DNA of 64,000 bases from Mesobacillus foraminis (lineage in GTDB: Bacteria > Bacillota > Bacilli > Bacillales > Cytobacillaceae), in assembly GCF_004340465.1 (NCBI RefSeq), contig NZ_SLVV01000001.1, forward strand, positions 286,119 through 350,118, written 5' to 3'. Of the stretch, positions 27,408 through 37,043 are shown one piece after another. How positions within the stretch are numbered: the stretch's first letter is position 1; each line of letters begins with the position of its first letter. The notes beneath the pieces are model-generated. The model was not told where the DNA came from. It saw only the letters and a list, made by a program, of their open reading frames with translations, and did no database searches. Position numbers and translations under genes: made by a program.

Positions 27408-27421
27408 AAATGAAGCATGAG

Positions 27422-27452
27422 AAAAGGGTTCCGTCACGGAACCCTTTTTTTA
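27422..27452. terminator. Shared terminator between prsA and yhaL
   Basis: AAAAGGGTTCCG pairs with CGGAACCCTTTT around a three-base loop, followed by T residues. The yhaL stop codon lies at its edge. Confidence 0.9.
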
Positions 27453-27632
27453 TGCACCCATCGAGCCTTGCTTTTTTTCTTTTTCTTTTTCAAGGCGCTT
27501 CATATAAATTTCACCTTCTCGCTCAATGCTTTCCATTTCACCCTTCCTTTCCTCTTTTCCCGTCTTTATTGCCATAAACGCGCTTATCAAGATTCCTGCC
27601 GCTACAGCAAACACCCAAATGGGTACAGTCAT
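27450..27632 (-). CDS. yhaL: Sporulation protein YhaL
   Basis: 60 residues: an N-terminal membrane segment (IWVFAVAAGILISAFMAI) followed by a highly charged Lys/Glu helix. AAGGAGG lies eight bases before the ATG at 27632. Matches YhaL of B. subtilis in size, layout and position beside prsA. The name sporulation protein comes from that homologue; the mechanism is unknown. Confidence 0.82.
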   Translation of the reverse strand: MTVPIWVFAVAAGILISAFMAIKTGKEERKGEMESIEREGEIYMKRLEKEKEKKQGSMGA

Positions 27633-27733
27633 CGACATTCCCTCCTTGCTATTGGTTGTCCTATTGGTTATTAATAGATATGAGGATGCCGGAAAAATAT
27701 GACTTTTGTTAGTAAACTTTCTTTTATTCATTC

Positions 27734-27775
27734 AAAAAAAGAAAGCTTCCAATTATATAGAAGCTTTCTTTTTAA
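27734..27775 (-). terminator. Terminator after yhaM
   Basis: AAAGAAAGCTTC pairs with GAAGCTTTCTTT; the minus strand continues with T residues. It lies 10 bases beyond the yhaM stop. Confidence 0.88.
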
Positions 27776-27785
27776 GAGTAGCAGT

Positions 27786-28730
27786 TTACTTATGAAATAA
27801 CGGCTTGTAAAATGAACGATTATCCAGCGCAAAAGCTCTTTCGGTAAATTCTCCGGGTTTAACCCGGCTGAGCACTCGGTCAAGCATATTCATTTTCGCA
27901 TCCAGATTATCAATATAATGAAGGATTTCGGCTTCTTTAATTAATGGCGGTTTTGGGCTTCCCCACTCAGCCTTACCATGATGGCTGAGGACCATATGCT
28001 GAAGGATCACGACTTCTTCACCAGATATACCAAGCTCTTCTGCAGCTTTTCCTATCTCATTCACCATGATGGAAATATGGCCAAGGAGGTTTCCTTCAAT
28101 AGTATAAGAAGCGGCAACTGGACCGGATAATTCATGGACCTTGCCAAGATCGTGCAAGATCACGCCTGCATAAAGCAGATCCTTATCAAGGCTTGGATAC
28201 AAACTACAAATTGCTTTTGCAAGATCAAGCATTGAAACGACATGATAAGCAAGCCCCGAAACAAATTCATGATGGTTCTTTGTGGCGGCAGGATACTCAA
28301 AGAATGCCTGCTGATGCTTCTTTAACAGATGACGAGTAATCCGTTGGATATTTGGATTTTTCATATCAAATATATATTGAGTGATCTTTGACATCATCTC
28401 ATCTTTCTCAAGCGGGGCAGTCTCAAGAAAATCAGCTAATTTCACAGGATCTGCTGGTCCTGCTGGCCGGATTTGCCTTAGTTTGAGCTGTGTCCGTCCA
28501 CGGTAGTTTTGGATATCACCCATGATCTTTACAATTTTTTCAGCACTGTAGGTATTTTCATCCCCATCGGAAACATCCCATAGTTTCGCTTCAATATCTC
28601 CACTCTGATCTTGAAGAATCAGAGTTAAAAAAGGCTTCCCATTACTGGCAATCCCTTTTGTCGCATTTTTTATTAGGAGGAACTTTTCTACCTGTTCTCC
28701 TACTTCATAATCAAGTATCCCTTTATTCAT
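27786..28730 (-). CDS. yhaM: 3'-5' exoribonuclease YhaM
   Basis: 314 residues. An N-terminal OB-fold ([19 protein letters not shown]) for nucleic acid binding precedes an HD domain with [15 protein letters not shown] near residue 160 and HDLGKVHEL near 195. YhaM trims RNA and single-stranded DNA from the 3' end with Mn or Co. The stop is followed by a terminator. Located downstream of yhaN, about 85 bp apart on the same strand. Confidence 0.92.
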   Translation of the reverse strand: MNKGILDYEVGEQVEKFLLIKNATKGIASNGKPFLTLILQDQSGDIEAKLWDVSDGDENTYSAEKIVKIMGDIQNYRGRTQLKLRQIRPAGPADPVKLADFLETAPLEKDEMMSKITQYIFDMKNPNIQRITRHLLKKHQQAFFEYPAATKNHHEFVSGLAYHVVSMLDLAKAICSLYPSLDKDLLYAGVILHDLGKVHELSGPVAASYTIEGNLLGHISIMVNEIGKAAEELGISGEEVVILQHMVLSHHGKAEWGSPKPPLIKEAEILHYIDNLDAKMNMLDRVLSRVKPGEFTERAFALDNRSFYKPLFHK

Positions 28731-28816
28731 ATAAAATTGTACTCTCCTTCCCTAATAAAGAGTATATCATATCAATCTGGCTTCCAAGAAAACTGCCCAA
28801 CCTCCTTTATAGTTAA

Positions 28817-31800
28817 CTAGTTGGCCAGGAATTCCGTTTTTCGGTTCAGGTTAAAGACTTCTCCAGATTGGAATTCTTTTAGCAGATGATCATGGCAAGT
28901 AAACAGCAATACTTGATTCCCCGTATACTCCCTTAGCAGTTCAATCACTCGTTTTGTCCGTTTTTTATCAAAATTGACAAAGCTGTCATCAATAATGATG
29001 GGGAAAGGATAACGGGAAATGAGTGTGCTTGTCAAGGCTAACCTGACCGAAACATATACCTGTTCCGCGGTAGCCTGGCTCAATTCATTAGCCTCGAACA
29101 AGGTATGGTCCTTCCTTTCGATTATAAAACCGCTTCCTGACAGCTGCGGAATCATCCTGATGTATTCCCCATTTGTCAACCGCTGAAGAATTTTTTCAGC
29201 ATGTGCCAGCATTTTGGGCAGCCGTTCCTTTCTGTAGTCTTCGACCGTCCTGTTCAGCACCTCTTTTGCAAGTGCATATTTTGCCCATTCTTTTGCTTCT
29301 TCCTCAAACTCATACCTCATTTGTTTATACCTGTGAAGAAGCTCTGCATAGCTGCCTCCCTCTTCGAGCACTGCAATACGGTGTTTGATTTCAGCCAGCC
29401 TGTCCCTTAAGTTATTTTGTTCTTTTTGTACCATCTGCACTTCAGCTTTAGACCGTTCCAGTTCCTCTTTGAGCTCAGCAGGCATATTAAGAGCTCGCCT
29501 ATCATGAAGGATTACACCAGCAACATCCAGCTGAAGAGCAATATCTGCCAGCCTTTCTTTCCATTTTTCAGCTTGTTCATGTCTAATGCCCTGGTTCCTG
29601 AACTCTTCCTCATTTTGAACCCTTGCAAGCCGGAAGAGATTGTTTCTATCCTCTTGAAATTGTAAAACCTCTTTTTTTAGCCGGGAGCATTCCTCTTTAA
29701 TTTCAAGGAGCTTAGTCTGCAGTTCCCGGTATTTCGCCTCTTTTTCGATTTCCTCCCGTAATCTTTTCTTTAACAGGACAGCAGAGTCATGAAGAGGAAG
29801 ATTAGGGTTGTCTAAAAAGGTTCCAGCCAGTTCTTCTAACTTGGAAGAGATGGCTTTCTCCTCTTTACTTATTAGTTCCAGCCTTTCTTGTATCCTTTTT
29901 TTCTCCCTGAATAACTGTTTCTGGCGATCAATCACCAGGAATGTATCATATATTTTTTTAACCCTTGTGCTGCTGTTCAACAAAAAGCTTTGGGCCAGCT
30001 CGGATTGCCTTTGGTTTAACTCACTCCATTCCAGCTCCCACTGCTCGAATAACTGGATGACTCTCTCATAGCGGATGTTTTGCTGTTCCAGCCTTGAAAG
30101 GAGATCCCGGTACTGCCCTTGCAATATCTCGTCCTTTGCAAGAGCCTCCTCTGCTGCCTTCCCATTATTTCCTTCAGACTCCTTTAGCCTCTCGATCAAG
30201 GCCTGTTCCTTCTTGTACAGTTCTGAGAGACCGCCGCCGTCCTCATTAAATTCAGCAGCCTTTCCATGCAAACGCAGCTTCATCACTACTATCAGAAGAA
30301 AACCAATAAACCCAGCAACAGACAAAAACAATTGTCCGCCCCATAGACCTCCCAGGGCAATAATCAAAAAAATGGTGCCCAGCAGGGCGGTTTGAAGGTT
30401 CTGTACCTTCTTTTCCTCTGTTTTTTTACTCTTTTCCTTTTCCTGCTTTGCTTTTATCGCGGCAGCCTGTTCCCTGACCTGATCGATTTCCGCCTTCAGA
30501 CTTTCCCTCTGGCTGACAATCTTGGCCTGTTCTGCCAGCCTGTTCCTGCTTTGTTCATCGAGCAGTCTGTCTTTTAGGCTTGCCGCCTTGTTTTCGAGAG
30601 CCTCCATAGCCGCCGTTTCTTCCTGGAAGGTTTCTTCAAGAGCAAGCCGGCGTTCTTCCATTCTTTGCTGCTGCAGCTGGACTTCCTCTGCCCTTTCGCC
30701 AATAAACACACTGGTATCTACCTGAGAGATTGTATCCTCGTTAAAATCGACATGCAGCCGATCATTGGTCTTTTCAATTTCTTCGGTAATTTCCTCCAGT
30801 TTCAATTCCAGACTGCTTCGTTCCCTCCTCAGCTGGTCATAATCCGGCAGCTTATCAAGCTGCGCAGAAATAGTAAGCTCTTGTTCAAGCAATTCTTCGT
30901 CTGGTTTGTTTGTCCTGGCTTCTGTACCAATGGCTGCTGCCCGGTCCTCCAGCCAGGAAATCCTGGCCTGAATTGGTTTTAGCTGATCAGCAATGCGCTC
31001 CAGCCGGTTGATCCCGTCATGAGGAAATATGATTTCTCCATCCTTATCCAGCTGGCTGGTCAATTGACGCTCCTCTGCCATAAGAGGCTGCACACGCAAG
31101 AGTTCGTTCAGTCTGGAAATGCTATTCTCCGATTCTTGCTTCTTTTGATCAAGGTGCTTAAGTTTCTGCTCAGTCTCTTCCTTTTGAAGAGTGAGGCTTT
31201 CGTATGCTCCGCTTTCCTGTTCCGCTTTTTTTAATGCCTCATAGGTCATTCTCAGCTCTTTTAACTGATCATTTAAAACCGGTTTTTTCCCTCCAGGCTT
31301 GAATCGGTGATCGAGTTCCTTCTGAATCCGGGTTTCGGCTTTCAAGAGTTTATCGGTTCCCAATGCTCCTGCCGAGAATAAATACCTGCCTATCTCTTCT
31401 CCTTTTAGCTGGTGGATATTTTGCAGTCCTTTAAGATTGAAGGAGAATATGGATTGAAACGTCCCTTTATCCATCCCCCCCATTAATTCATGTAACAAGT
31501 CTTCCCCGCCGATTGTCCCATCTTCAAGGGAAACCGTTACATCGCCTGCTGCCTTGCCTTTCACCCTCTCAATGATCACAGTTCCTTTTTCAAGATGCCT
31601 TGCCTTGATAAGACCTCCATATTTTGAATGTTTTTTGGGTTCATATCTCGGCTCGGCCTGCTGTTTGGCAGGAAACCCAAATAAAACACTGTGGATAAAA
31701 GACATGATCGTGGATTTTCCGGCCTCATTTTCACCATAGAAAACCTGAAAGTCCTGAAGTGCGGTTATTTTTATATTTTCAAGCTTTCCATAGCCATAAA

Positions 31801-31822
31801 TATGTATTTCCGTTATGTACAT
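28817..31822 (-). CDS. yhaN: SbcC/Rad50-like ATPase YhaN
   Basis: 1001 residues. N-terminal Walker A GENEAGKST near residue 33, long coiled-coil arms, a pair of hydrophobic segments near the middle (LLGTIFLIIALGGLWGG and following), and the C-terminal ABC half with the ELSQATAEQ signature and Walker B FPIIIDDSFVNFD. The hydrophobic pair in the coiled coil is odd for a Rad50 relative and suggests membrane contact. Start at 31822 (or TTG 31825) after AAGGAG; an open extension to 32092 is only overlap with yhaO. Partner: YhaO, 16 bp upstream. Confidence 0.88.
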   Translation of the reverse strand: MYITEIHIYGYGKLENIKITALQDFQVFYGENEAGKSTIMSFIHSVLFGFPAKQQAEPRYEPKKHSKYGGLIKARHLEKGTVIIERVKGKAAGDVTVSLEDGTIGGEDLLHELMGGMDKGTFQSIFSFNLKGLQNIHQLKGEEIGRYLFSAGALGTDKLLKAETRIQKELDHRFKPGGKKPVLNDQLKELRMTYEALKKAEQESGAYESLTLQKEETEQKLKHLDQKKQESENSISRLNELLRVQPLMAEERQLTSQLDKDGEIIFPHDGINRLERIADQLKPIQARISWLEDRAAAIGTEARTNKPDEELLEQELTISAQLDKLPDYDQLRRERSSLELKLEEITEEIEKTNDRLHVDFNEDTISQVDTSVFIGERAEEVQLQQQRMEERRLALEETFQEETAAMEALENKAASLKDRLLDEQSRNRLAEQAKIVSQRESLKAEIDQVREQAAAIKAKQEKEKSKKTEEKKVQNLQTALLGTIFLIIALGGLWGGQLFLSVAGFIGFLLIVVMKLRLHGKAAEFNEDGGGLSELYKKEQALIERLKESEGNNGKAAEEALAKDEILQGQYRDLLSRLEQQNIRYERVIQLFEQWELEWSELNQRQSELAQSFLLNSSTRVKKIYDTFLVIDRQKQLFREKKRIQERLELISKEEKAISSKLEELAGTFLDNPNLPLHDSAVLLKKRLREEIEKEAKYRELQTKLLEIKEECSRLKKEVLQFQEDRNNLFRLARVQNEEEFRNQGIRHEQAEKWKERLADIALQLDVAGVILHDRRALNMPAELKEELERSKAEVQMVQKEQNNLRDRLAEIKHRIAVLEEGGSYAELLHRYKQMRYEFEEEAKEWAKYALAKEVLNRTVEDYRKERLPKMLAHAEKILQRLTNGEYIRMIPQLSGSGFIIERKDHTLFEANELSQATAEQVYVSVRLALTSTLISRYPFPIIIDDSFVNFDKKRTKRVIELLREYTGNQVLLFTCHDHLLKEFQSGEVFNLNRKTEFLAN

Positions 31823-31838
31823 CAAGCTGGCTCTCCTT

Positions 31839-33065
31839 TCACTCTTTTTCCAATAGAAGGGCAAACAAGATTTGCTCTGCCTCTCTGAGAATTTCCTCTT
31901 TCTGTTCAGGTGGAATTTCCCCAAGATGCCTTCTTGCCAGACTATGCCCGTATAATGGCTGCAGCGCCTCATCCCAGCCATTGAAGCTGTCGATTTTTGA
32001 GCAAAGCTCTTCATAAAATTCACCCTGTGCTGCCAGCTGTGTACGACTGATGCCGGCGGAGTCTGAAAATGACAATCGCCTGAGCCAGACAAAGTTCTCC
32101 TTGTTCTTTTCTTCCTCCTGCAGGGCGTCCATTAGCTCCCCGCTCTCAACGAGTTCCACTGCTTCTTTTGAAAGGTTCCCAGTCCCGCTGATTTCCATTG
32201 TTAATACAATTCCCGCCCCTTCAGACCGGACCTTGTCCATCGATTGTATACAAAGATCGTACAACTCACTGCTGCTTTTACTAGAAGCGGCATCAATCCT
32301 CAGTTCCAGCCACTTGACATCATTCGCCTCAATAAACTCATATTGGGCTCCGCCCTCGCTGAGCTCCCCAAGGTATGCCCCCTTGCTGCCTGTTTCCTTT
32401 CTATTCCTTCCCTGAGGATTTCCGGGATATATGGCGGGGGGATCGTTGGACAGGACTTTTCTTTTATGTATATGTCCAAGCGCCCAGTAATCAAACTGTT
32501 TATCCTGAAGCTCTGTCAGACTGAATGGCGCATAATTCCCATGTTCGCTTGCCCCTTCTGAATTGCCGTGGAGGAGACCGATATGAAAATCTGCTTCCCC
32601 GAACTTTTGGTACTGATTTATCCATCTCTCCGTCAAATGCCTTTTAGGATAGCTGAATCCATATAGATTGACAATGGTTCCATCCTCTTTGACATATTGT
32701 TTCATCTCAACCTCGCTGGCAAAAACATGTACATTTTCCGGGAGTTCCAGTTTCGGCCATTTGCCTCCCAAGTGGTCATGGTTGCCGTGAATCACGTAGA
32801 CCGGTATTCCCTGATCATTCAGTCTTTCCATTTCCTTCCGAAACCTGGCCTGGGCACGCAGACTCCGGTCCTCTCCATCAAAAATATCGCCTGCAATGAT
32901 CATAATATCTGCCTCAGCCTTAATGGCGATGTTCACTATATTGGTAAAAGACTTGAACGTACTCTCTTGCAGTCTTTTAAAAATTCTTTCCGGGAGATGC
33001 TTGAGTCCCGTCATCGGACTGTCCAGATGCAGGTCTGCACAATGTAAAAAAGTAACCTTTTTCAT
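31839..33065 (-). CDS. yhaO: SbcD/Mre11-like DNA repair phosphoesterase YhaO
   Basis: 408 residues. The five metallophosphatase motifs are visible: HCADLHLDS, GDIFDGEDR, HGNHDHLG, GLLHGNSEG and GHIHKRKV. The C-terminal ~150 residues form a capping domain. With YhaN it should make an Mre11-Rad50-type nuclease for DNA ends. Start at 33065 follows AAAGGAA. First gene of the yhaO-yhaN-yhaM run. Confidence 0.9.
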   Translation of the reverse strand: MKKVTFLHCADLHLDSPMTGLKHLPERIFKRLQESTFKSFTNIVNIAIKAEADIMIIAGDIFDGEDRSLRAQARFRKEMERLNDQGIPVYVIHGNHDHLGGKWPKLELPENVHVFASEVEMKQYVKEDGTIVNLYGFSYPKRHLTERWINQYQKFGEADFHIGLLHGNSEGASEHGNYAPFSLTELQDKQFDYWALGHIHKRKVLSNDPPAIYPGNPQGRNRKETGSKGAYLGELSEGGAQYEFIEANDVKWLELRIDAASSKSSSELYDLCIQSMDKVRSEGAGIVLTMEISGTGNLSKEAVELVESGELMDALQEEEKNKENFVWLRRLSFSDSAGISRTQLAAQGEFYEELCSKIDSFNGWDEALQPLYGHSLARRHLGEIPPEQKEEILREAEQILFALLLEKE

Positions 33066-33383
33066 GTTGGATTCCTTTCACATTCTTTTCTCTTATTTTA
33101 CCACCTCCAAAAGGCGAATGCACGTTCTTATCCATATGCCGGCGAAACTTGGCCCCCCATACGCAAAAGCCCTGTAACAAACTGAGTTCGAATATGGCTT
33201 TCTCTGGATTGTTTTCTGACTATATAATGAAGCAGAAAGGTAACAGCTGAATAAATCAATGCGTTCATTTTTCATTAGAAGTTTAGTCCCGTAAATGGGA
33301 CTTTACAGGAGGCGGTCGATACTAAATAAAAAAAAGCCAGGCTTAGGCAAGCCCGACAAGATAGATATTTTTAATTTGCTAAT
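33066..33383. other. Intergenic region without a supported gene
   Basis: About 318 bp between yhaO and yhaP. It contains a small hairpin around 33279-33304 (AGTCCC with GGGACT) and a terminator-like hairpin near 33335 (GGCTT/AAGCC followed on the minus strand by TGGCTTTTTTTT) that probably ends the yhaQP transcript. I see nothing else. Confidence 0.6.
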
Positions 33384-34637
33384 TTACTGTTTCTTCGTTA
33401 ATTGCAAAGCTCTTTTAATATCTTTAAAGGAATTGGACTTCCCGTACATCAATACTCCTCCTCTATAAACCCTTGCACCAAAAATGGCGAGAAAGATTAT
33501 GGTCCCAATGAGGATGGCAAATGATAAAGCGGTTTCCCATAAAGGGATATTGAGCATTCCTACTCTTAAAAACATGAGCATTGGGGTAAAGAAAGGAATG
33601 AACGATGTAACCGTAACAAATGGTGCTTCAGGCTGATTAAGGCCAAACATGGCAATCATGAACCCGGCGACCACAAGAAGGGTCATCGGTGTAATCATTT
33701 GCTGAACGTCCTCTATTCTGCTGACCAGTGAGCCAAGGAAGGCTGCCAGTGTGGCATAGAGGAAATAGCCAAGGATGAAGAACACCACGCTGTATATAAT
33801 GGTTCCAAGGGGAACCTCCCCGAACCCGAAGAACTCAAAAAATCCTCCCTCCATTGATGCCAAATTCTGCTTGATGGAGAAATAACCAGCCAGTAAAAAT
33901 ACAGCCAGCTGGGTTAAGGACAATAGACCGATCCCCAGGATTTTAGCGAACATCTGCTTAATTGGCGAGACGCTGGAAATCAGGATTTCCATAACCCGCG
34001 ATGATTTTTCTGTGGCCACCTCCATCGCAATCATATTAGCGTACATGATTACTGAAAAATAGATGACAAACAGCAGAACGTAAACCAGTCCCCTGGCCTG
34101 ATTGAGTTCCTCTTCCGTTTTTGCCTCTTTTTCAAGTGCTTCTTTTTCAAAAGCCACTGGTTCATACAATTGACTCAGCTGCGCTTCTGTCAGGTTCAGC
34201 TGCGAAGATGCCATTACAGACTTTAACTGCTGTAAGCCGGTTTGCAGGTCAGCCGCAAGAGCCGTATCGGCCATGCTCATTGCCTTGTAAGTACCTGCCG
34301 GGAGATTGCCTTCCGATAACTCCACCTGAAGAATCGCAGTAAACTTACCGTCTTCCACCTGCTCCGCTGCTTCCGTCACAGACCCTTCAAAGCGGGCAAG
34401 CGTTATTTCTTTGTTGACCCCTTTAACCTGTTCTTGAAGAGGGGCGAATAATTGTCCGGATTCATCGATTACTGCAACCTTCTTGTTTTCTTCCCCTTCA
34501 TTAAAGAAATCAATGATTCTGGGCATATTTGTTAAACCTACCATTATGGCGGCAGTTAAGATGGTTGTCACAATGAACGATTTTGTTTTTAGCTTGCTTA
34601 TATATGTATGGAAAAGAATGATAAAAAAATTATTCAT
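33384..34637 (-). CDS. yhaP: ABC-2 type exporter permease YhaP (NatB-like)
   Basis: 417 residues: one N-terminal membrane segment, a large extracytoplasmic domain of about 150 residues, then five or six membrane segments. This is the layout of NatB-type ABC permeases. Start at 34637 lies behind AGGTG and overlaps the last eight bases of yhaQ. It would form a drug, Na or peptide exporter with YhaQ; substrate unknown. Confidence 0.87.
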   Translation of the reverse strand: MNNFFIILFHTYISKLKTKSFIVTTILTAAIMVGLTNMPRIIDFFNEGEENKKVAVIDESGQLFAPLQEQVKGVNKEITLARFEGSVTEAAEQVEDGKFTAILQVELSEGNLPAGTYKAMSMADTALAADLQTGLQQLKSVMASSQLNLTEAQLSQLYEPVAFEKEALEKEAKTEEELNQARGLVYVLLFVIYFSVIMYANMIAMEVATEKSSRVMEILISSVSPIKQMFAKILGIGLLSLTQLAVFLLAGYFSIKQNLASMEGGFFEFFGFGEVPLGTIIYSVVFFILGYFLYATLAAFLGSLVSRIEDVQQMITPMTLLVVAGFMIAMFGLNQPEAPFVTVTSFIPFFTPMLMFLRVGMLNIPLWETALSFAILIGTIIFLAIFGARVYRGGVLMYGKSNSFKDIKRALQLTKKQ

Positions 34638-35529
34638 AGGAAGCACCTGCCTTTTCAATGAAAATATCATTCAAAGAGGGCTCCTCCAGGACAAATTTGC
34701 GAACAAAGCCCTTCCCGGCTATATCCCTGAAAATTCCATGCGCTGCCTCTTCCCCAGTTATTTGGAGATAGATCCCTTCCGGCGTCTGTTTTGCTTTCAC
34801 TACTCCTGGAAAACTTTGAAGATAAGAAACATCGAAATCAGCATGGATGACTAAATTCTTCTTGCCGAACGACCGTTTAATCTCTTTAAGGGATCCATGG
34901 ACGACGGGCTTTCCTTTCTGCATGATGCACAGATACTCGCACATTTCCTCGACATGTTCCATTCTGTGGCTGGAAAACACAATGGTGGTGCCCGAATTTT
35001 TAAGCTCAATGACTGCATCCTTCAACAGCTCGACGTTCACCGGGTCCAGTCCGCTAAAAGGCTCATCAAGAATCAACAGCTTTGGCCGATGGATGACCGC
35101 TGCTATAAATTGAATTTTTTGCTGGTTCCCTTTCGAAAGTTCCTCAATCTTATTATCGAAATACTCAGGAATCCTGAACCTTTCCAGCCAATAGCCAAGC
35201 TCCTTAATGGCTGCCTGTTTTTTCATTCCTCTCAGCCTCGCAAGGTAGACAATTTGATCCACCACTTTAAGTTTTGGATATAGTCCCCTCTCTTCGGGCA
35301 AGTAACCGATCATTGAACTTTGTGAATAGTCAATCGCCTTTCCATCCAGGGTGATTTTCCCTGCTGTTGGGTCCAGCAATCCAAGGATCATCCTGAAGGT
35401 GGTTGTCTTACCCGCACCGTTTGCCCCCAGGAAGCCAAACATTTCTCTATCGGGAATGGACAGATTAAGACCATCGACTGCCGTGTAATTCCCAAATCTT
35501 TTTGTAACCTCTTTAAGGATCAAAGCCAT
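34630..35529 (-). CDS. yhaQ: ABC exporter ATP-binding protein YhaQ (NatA-like)
   Basis: 299 residues with Walker A GANGAGKTT, signature LSKGNQQKI, Walker B LLILDEPFSGLDP and a C-terminal DUF4162-type extension typical of NatA-like ATPases. AAGGAGGGGG precedes the ATG. First gene of the coupled yhaQP pair. Confidence 0.9.
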   Translation of the reverse strand: MALILKEVTKRFGNYTAVDGLNLSIPDREMFGFLGANGAGKTTTFRMILGLLDPTAGKITLDGKAIDYSQSSMIGYLPEERGLYPKLKVVDQIVYLARLRGMKKQAAIKELGYWLERFRIPEYFDNKIEELSKGNQQKIQFIAAVIHRPKLLILDEPFSGLDPVNVELLKDAVIELKNSGTTIVFSSHRMEHVEEMCEYLCIMQKGKPVVHGSLKEIKRSFGKKNLVIHADFDVSYLQSFPGVVKAKQTPEGIYLQITGEEAAHGIFRDIAGKGFVRKFVLEEPSLNDIFIEKAGASYE

Positions 35530-35673
35530 TTTTCTTCCCCCTCCTTTGCCAATAAACTATACGGTTCAATTCCGAAAAGGTTCCATTTTTATTCCATCTA
35601 CCAATTTGCCCACTATTCAAAATTATGCGAGAATAGTAGTGGAACTAATGAAAATACGAAAGGGGTACTAGTT

Positions 35674-35859
35674 GTGGACACCTATAAATTGACCGCTTTT
35701 AAATCTGATGGTGAAAAGCTCCTTGACGAATCCTTTCAGGCAGAAAATGATGAAGATGCAAAGAAAATCGGAACTAAACGACTCTCGGAGAAAGAGCTTC
35801 TTGACTCTACCCACCGCTGCACCTCTCCAAGGGGGAAACTGATTCTGTTCCACCCTTAA
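35674..35859 (+). CDS. yhzD: YhzD family protein
   Basis: 61 residues, no membrane segment; contains DGEKLLDESFQAENDEDAK and ends THRCTSPRGKLILFHP. It matches the small YhzD family of Bacillus, function unknown. Start is a GTG at 35674, eight bases after AAAGGGG. A strong terminator follows. Confidence 0.82.
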   Translation: MDTYKLTAFKSDGEKLLDESFQAENDEDAKKIGTKRLSEKELLDSTHRCTSPRGKLILFHP

Positions 35860-35879
35860 AGCCGGGCCGGGCTGTCGAT

Positions 35880-35917
35880 AAAAGGGTTCGGAATAATCTT
35901 ATTCCGAACCCTTTTTG
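35880..35917 (+). terminator. Terminator after yhzD
   Basis: AAAGGGTTCGGAAT pairs with ATTCCGAACCCTTT, followed by TTTTT. Confidence 0.92.
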
Positions 35918-36099
35918 GGCTTATATATAGTTTTTTACGGCAGACTTTCGCGAAAAGCCCAGAAATGCTAGATTCAAACTTGTGTGCAGTCTGTTGATTT
36001 CATGCCTGCGGGCGGCGAAGAGCTCTCACCGCCCCAGTGTTGCCCTCTCCACAATCTTCGCCACTCTTCGCGCCTATACTCAAAGCCAGGCCTCCAATT

Positions 36100-36897
36100 C
36101 TATTTTCCTATAAAATTTGGTTTTCTCTTCTCCAGAAAAGCTTTAACTCCCTCTTTATGGTCCTCGGTCTGGCGCATTTTCGATTGAGCATACTTTTCAA
36201 GCTCAAGTGTTTTCAACAGGGAGGCCCGATTATCTTCAACGAGAATCTTCTTGGTTTTGATCATCGCCTGAAGCGGTTTTTGCTGCCACTCCCCAAGCTT
36301 CTGTGCAATCTTTTCCTCAAGGTTCTCATCGGATATTTCGTCAATCAGTCCCATATCAAGTGCCTCTGCTCCAGTCAATTGCTTTCCTTCCCAAATCAAA
36401 TGCTTAGTCTTTGTTTCTCCAAGCCTTGATTTCATAAAATAATGTCCGCCTCCATCAGGAATCAGCCCAATCCCGATAAAATTCATGGCCAGCTTGCTCT
36501 CTCTTTCTGCCATGATGTAATCTGTGGCCAATGCAAGGCTTAACCCTAAGCCCGCTGCCGCCCCAGTAATGGCTGCTAACGTAATTTTAGGCATGCTGTA
36601 AAGGGTAACGGCAAGCTCATTTATGCTGTCCATCACTTCGGAGAAATCGCTTTCATCTCCTTTCGCCAGCATCATCTTAATATCGCCGCCAGCGGAAAAA
36701 GCCCGGCCCGCTCCTTTTAATACAACAATTTCCACCTCATCGGAACTGCAAAGCTCCTTTAAACTGCAGCACAAACCTTTGATCATCTCAAGGTTAAGTG
36801 CATTTAATGACTCTGGCCGGTTTAATTCAACCATGGCTACCCCGGCTTCAGCACTTACCCTGATGAGCCCGCTATTGAAATCGCTCGTCACCGTCAT
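36100..36897 (-). CDS. yhaR: Enoyl-CoA hydratase/isomerase family protein YhaR
   Basis: 265 residues of the crotonase fold. The oxyanion-hole segments AGRAFSAGGDIKMML and TGAAAGLGLSLALATD are intact, as is IGLIPDGGGHYF. It would hydrate or isomerise an acyl-CoA, perhaps in fatty acid or aromatic acid breakdown. Start is uncertain: the ATG at 36897 sits right against a G run, while a GTG at 36891 has better spacing. Single gene. Confidence 0.83.
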   Translation of the reverse strand: MTVTSDFNSGLIRVSAEAGVAMVELNRPESLNALNLEMIKGLCCSLKELCSSDEVEIVVLKGAGRAFSAGGDIKMMLAKGDESDFSEVMDSINELAVTLYSMPKITLAAITGAAAGLGLSLALATDYIMAERESKLAMNFIGIGLIPDGGGHYFMKSRLGETKTKHLIWEGKQLTGAEALDMGLIDEISDENLEEKIAQKLGEWQQKPLQAMIKTKKILVEDNRASLLKTLELEKYAQSKMRQTEDHKEGVKAFLEKRKPNFIGK

Positions 36898-37010
36898 CCC
36901 CCCAATTTCATTTTAATTTTATTATAAAGAAGAATAGCCATGATTTATATATTTGTCAGATTACTTCAATAAATTTTAACGTTTTATTCTGAGAATTTGT
37001 GCCTACATAA

Positions 37011-37043
37011 AGAAAAGCTCCCTTAGGACTGGGAGCTTTCTTT
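37011..37043 (-). terminator. Terminator overlapping the hemZ stop
   Basis: AGAAAGCTCCC on the minus strand pairs with GGGAGCTTTTCT around an eight-base loop, ending in T-rich sequence. The hemZ stop codon at 37023 falls in the stem. Confidence 0.82.
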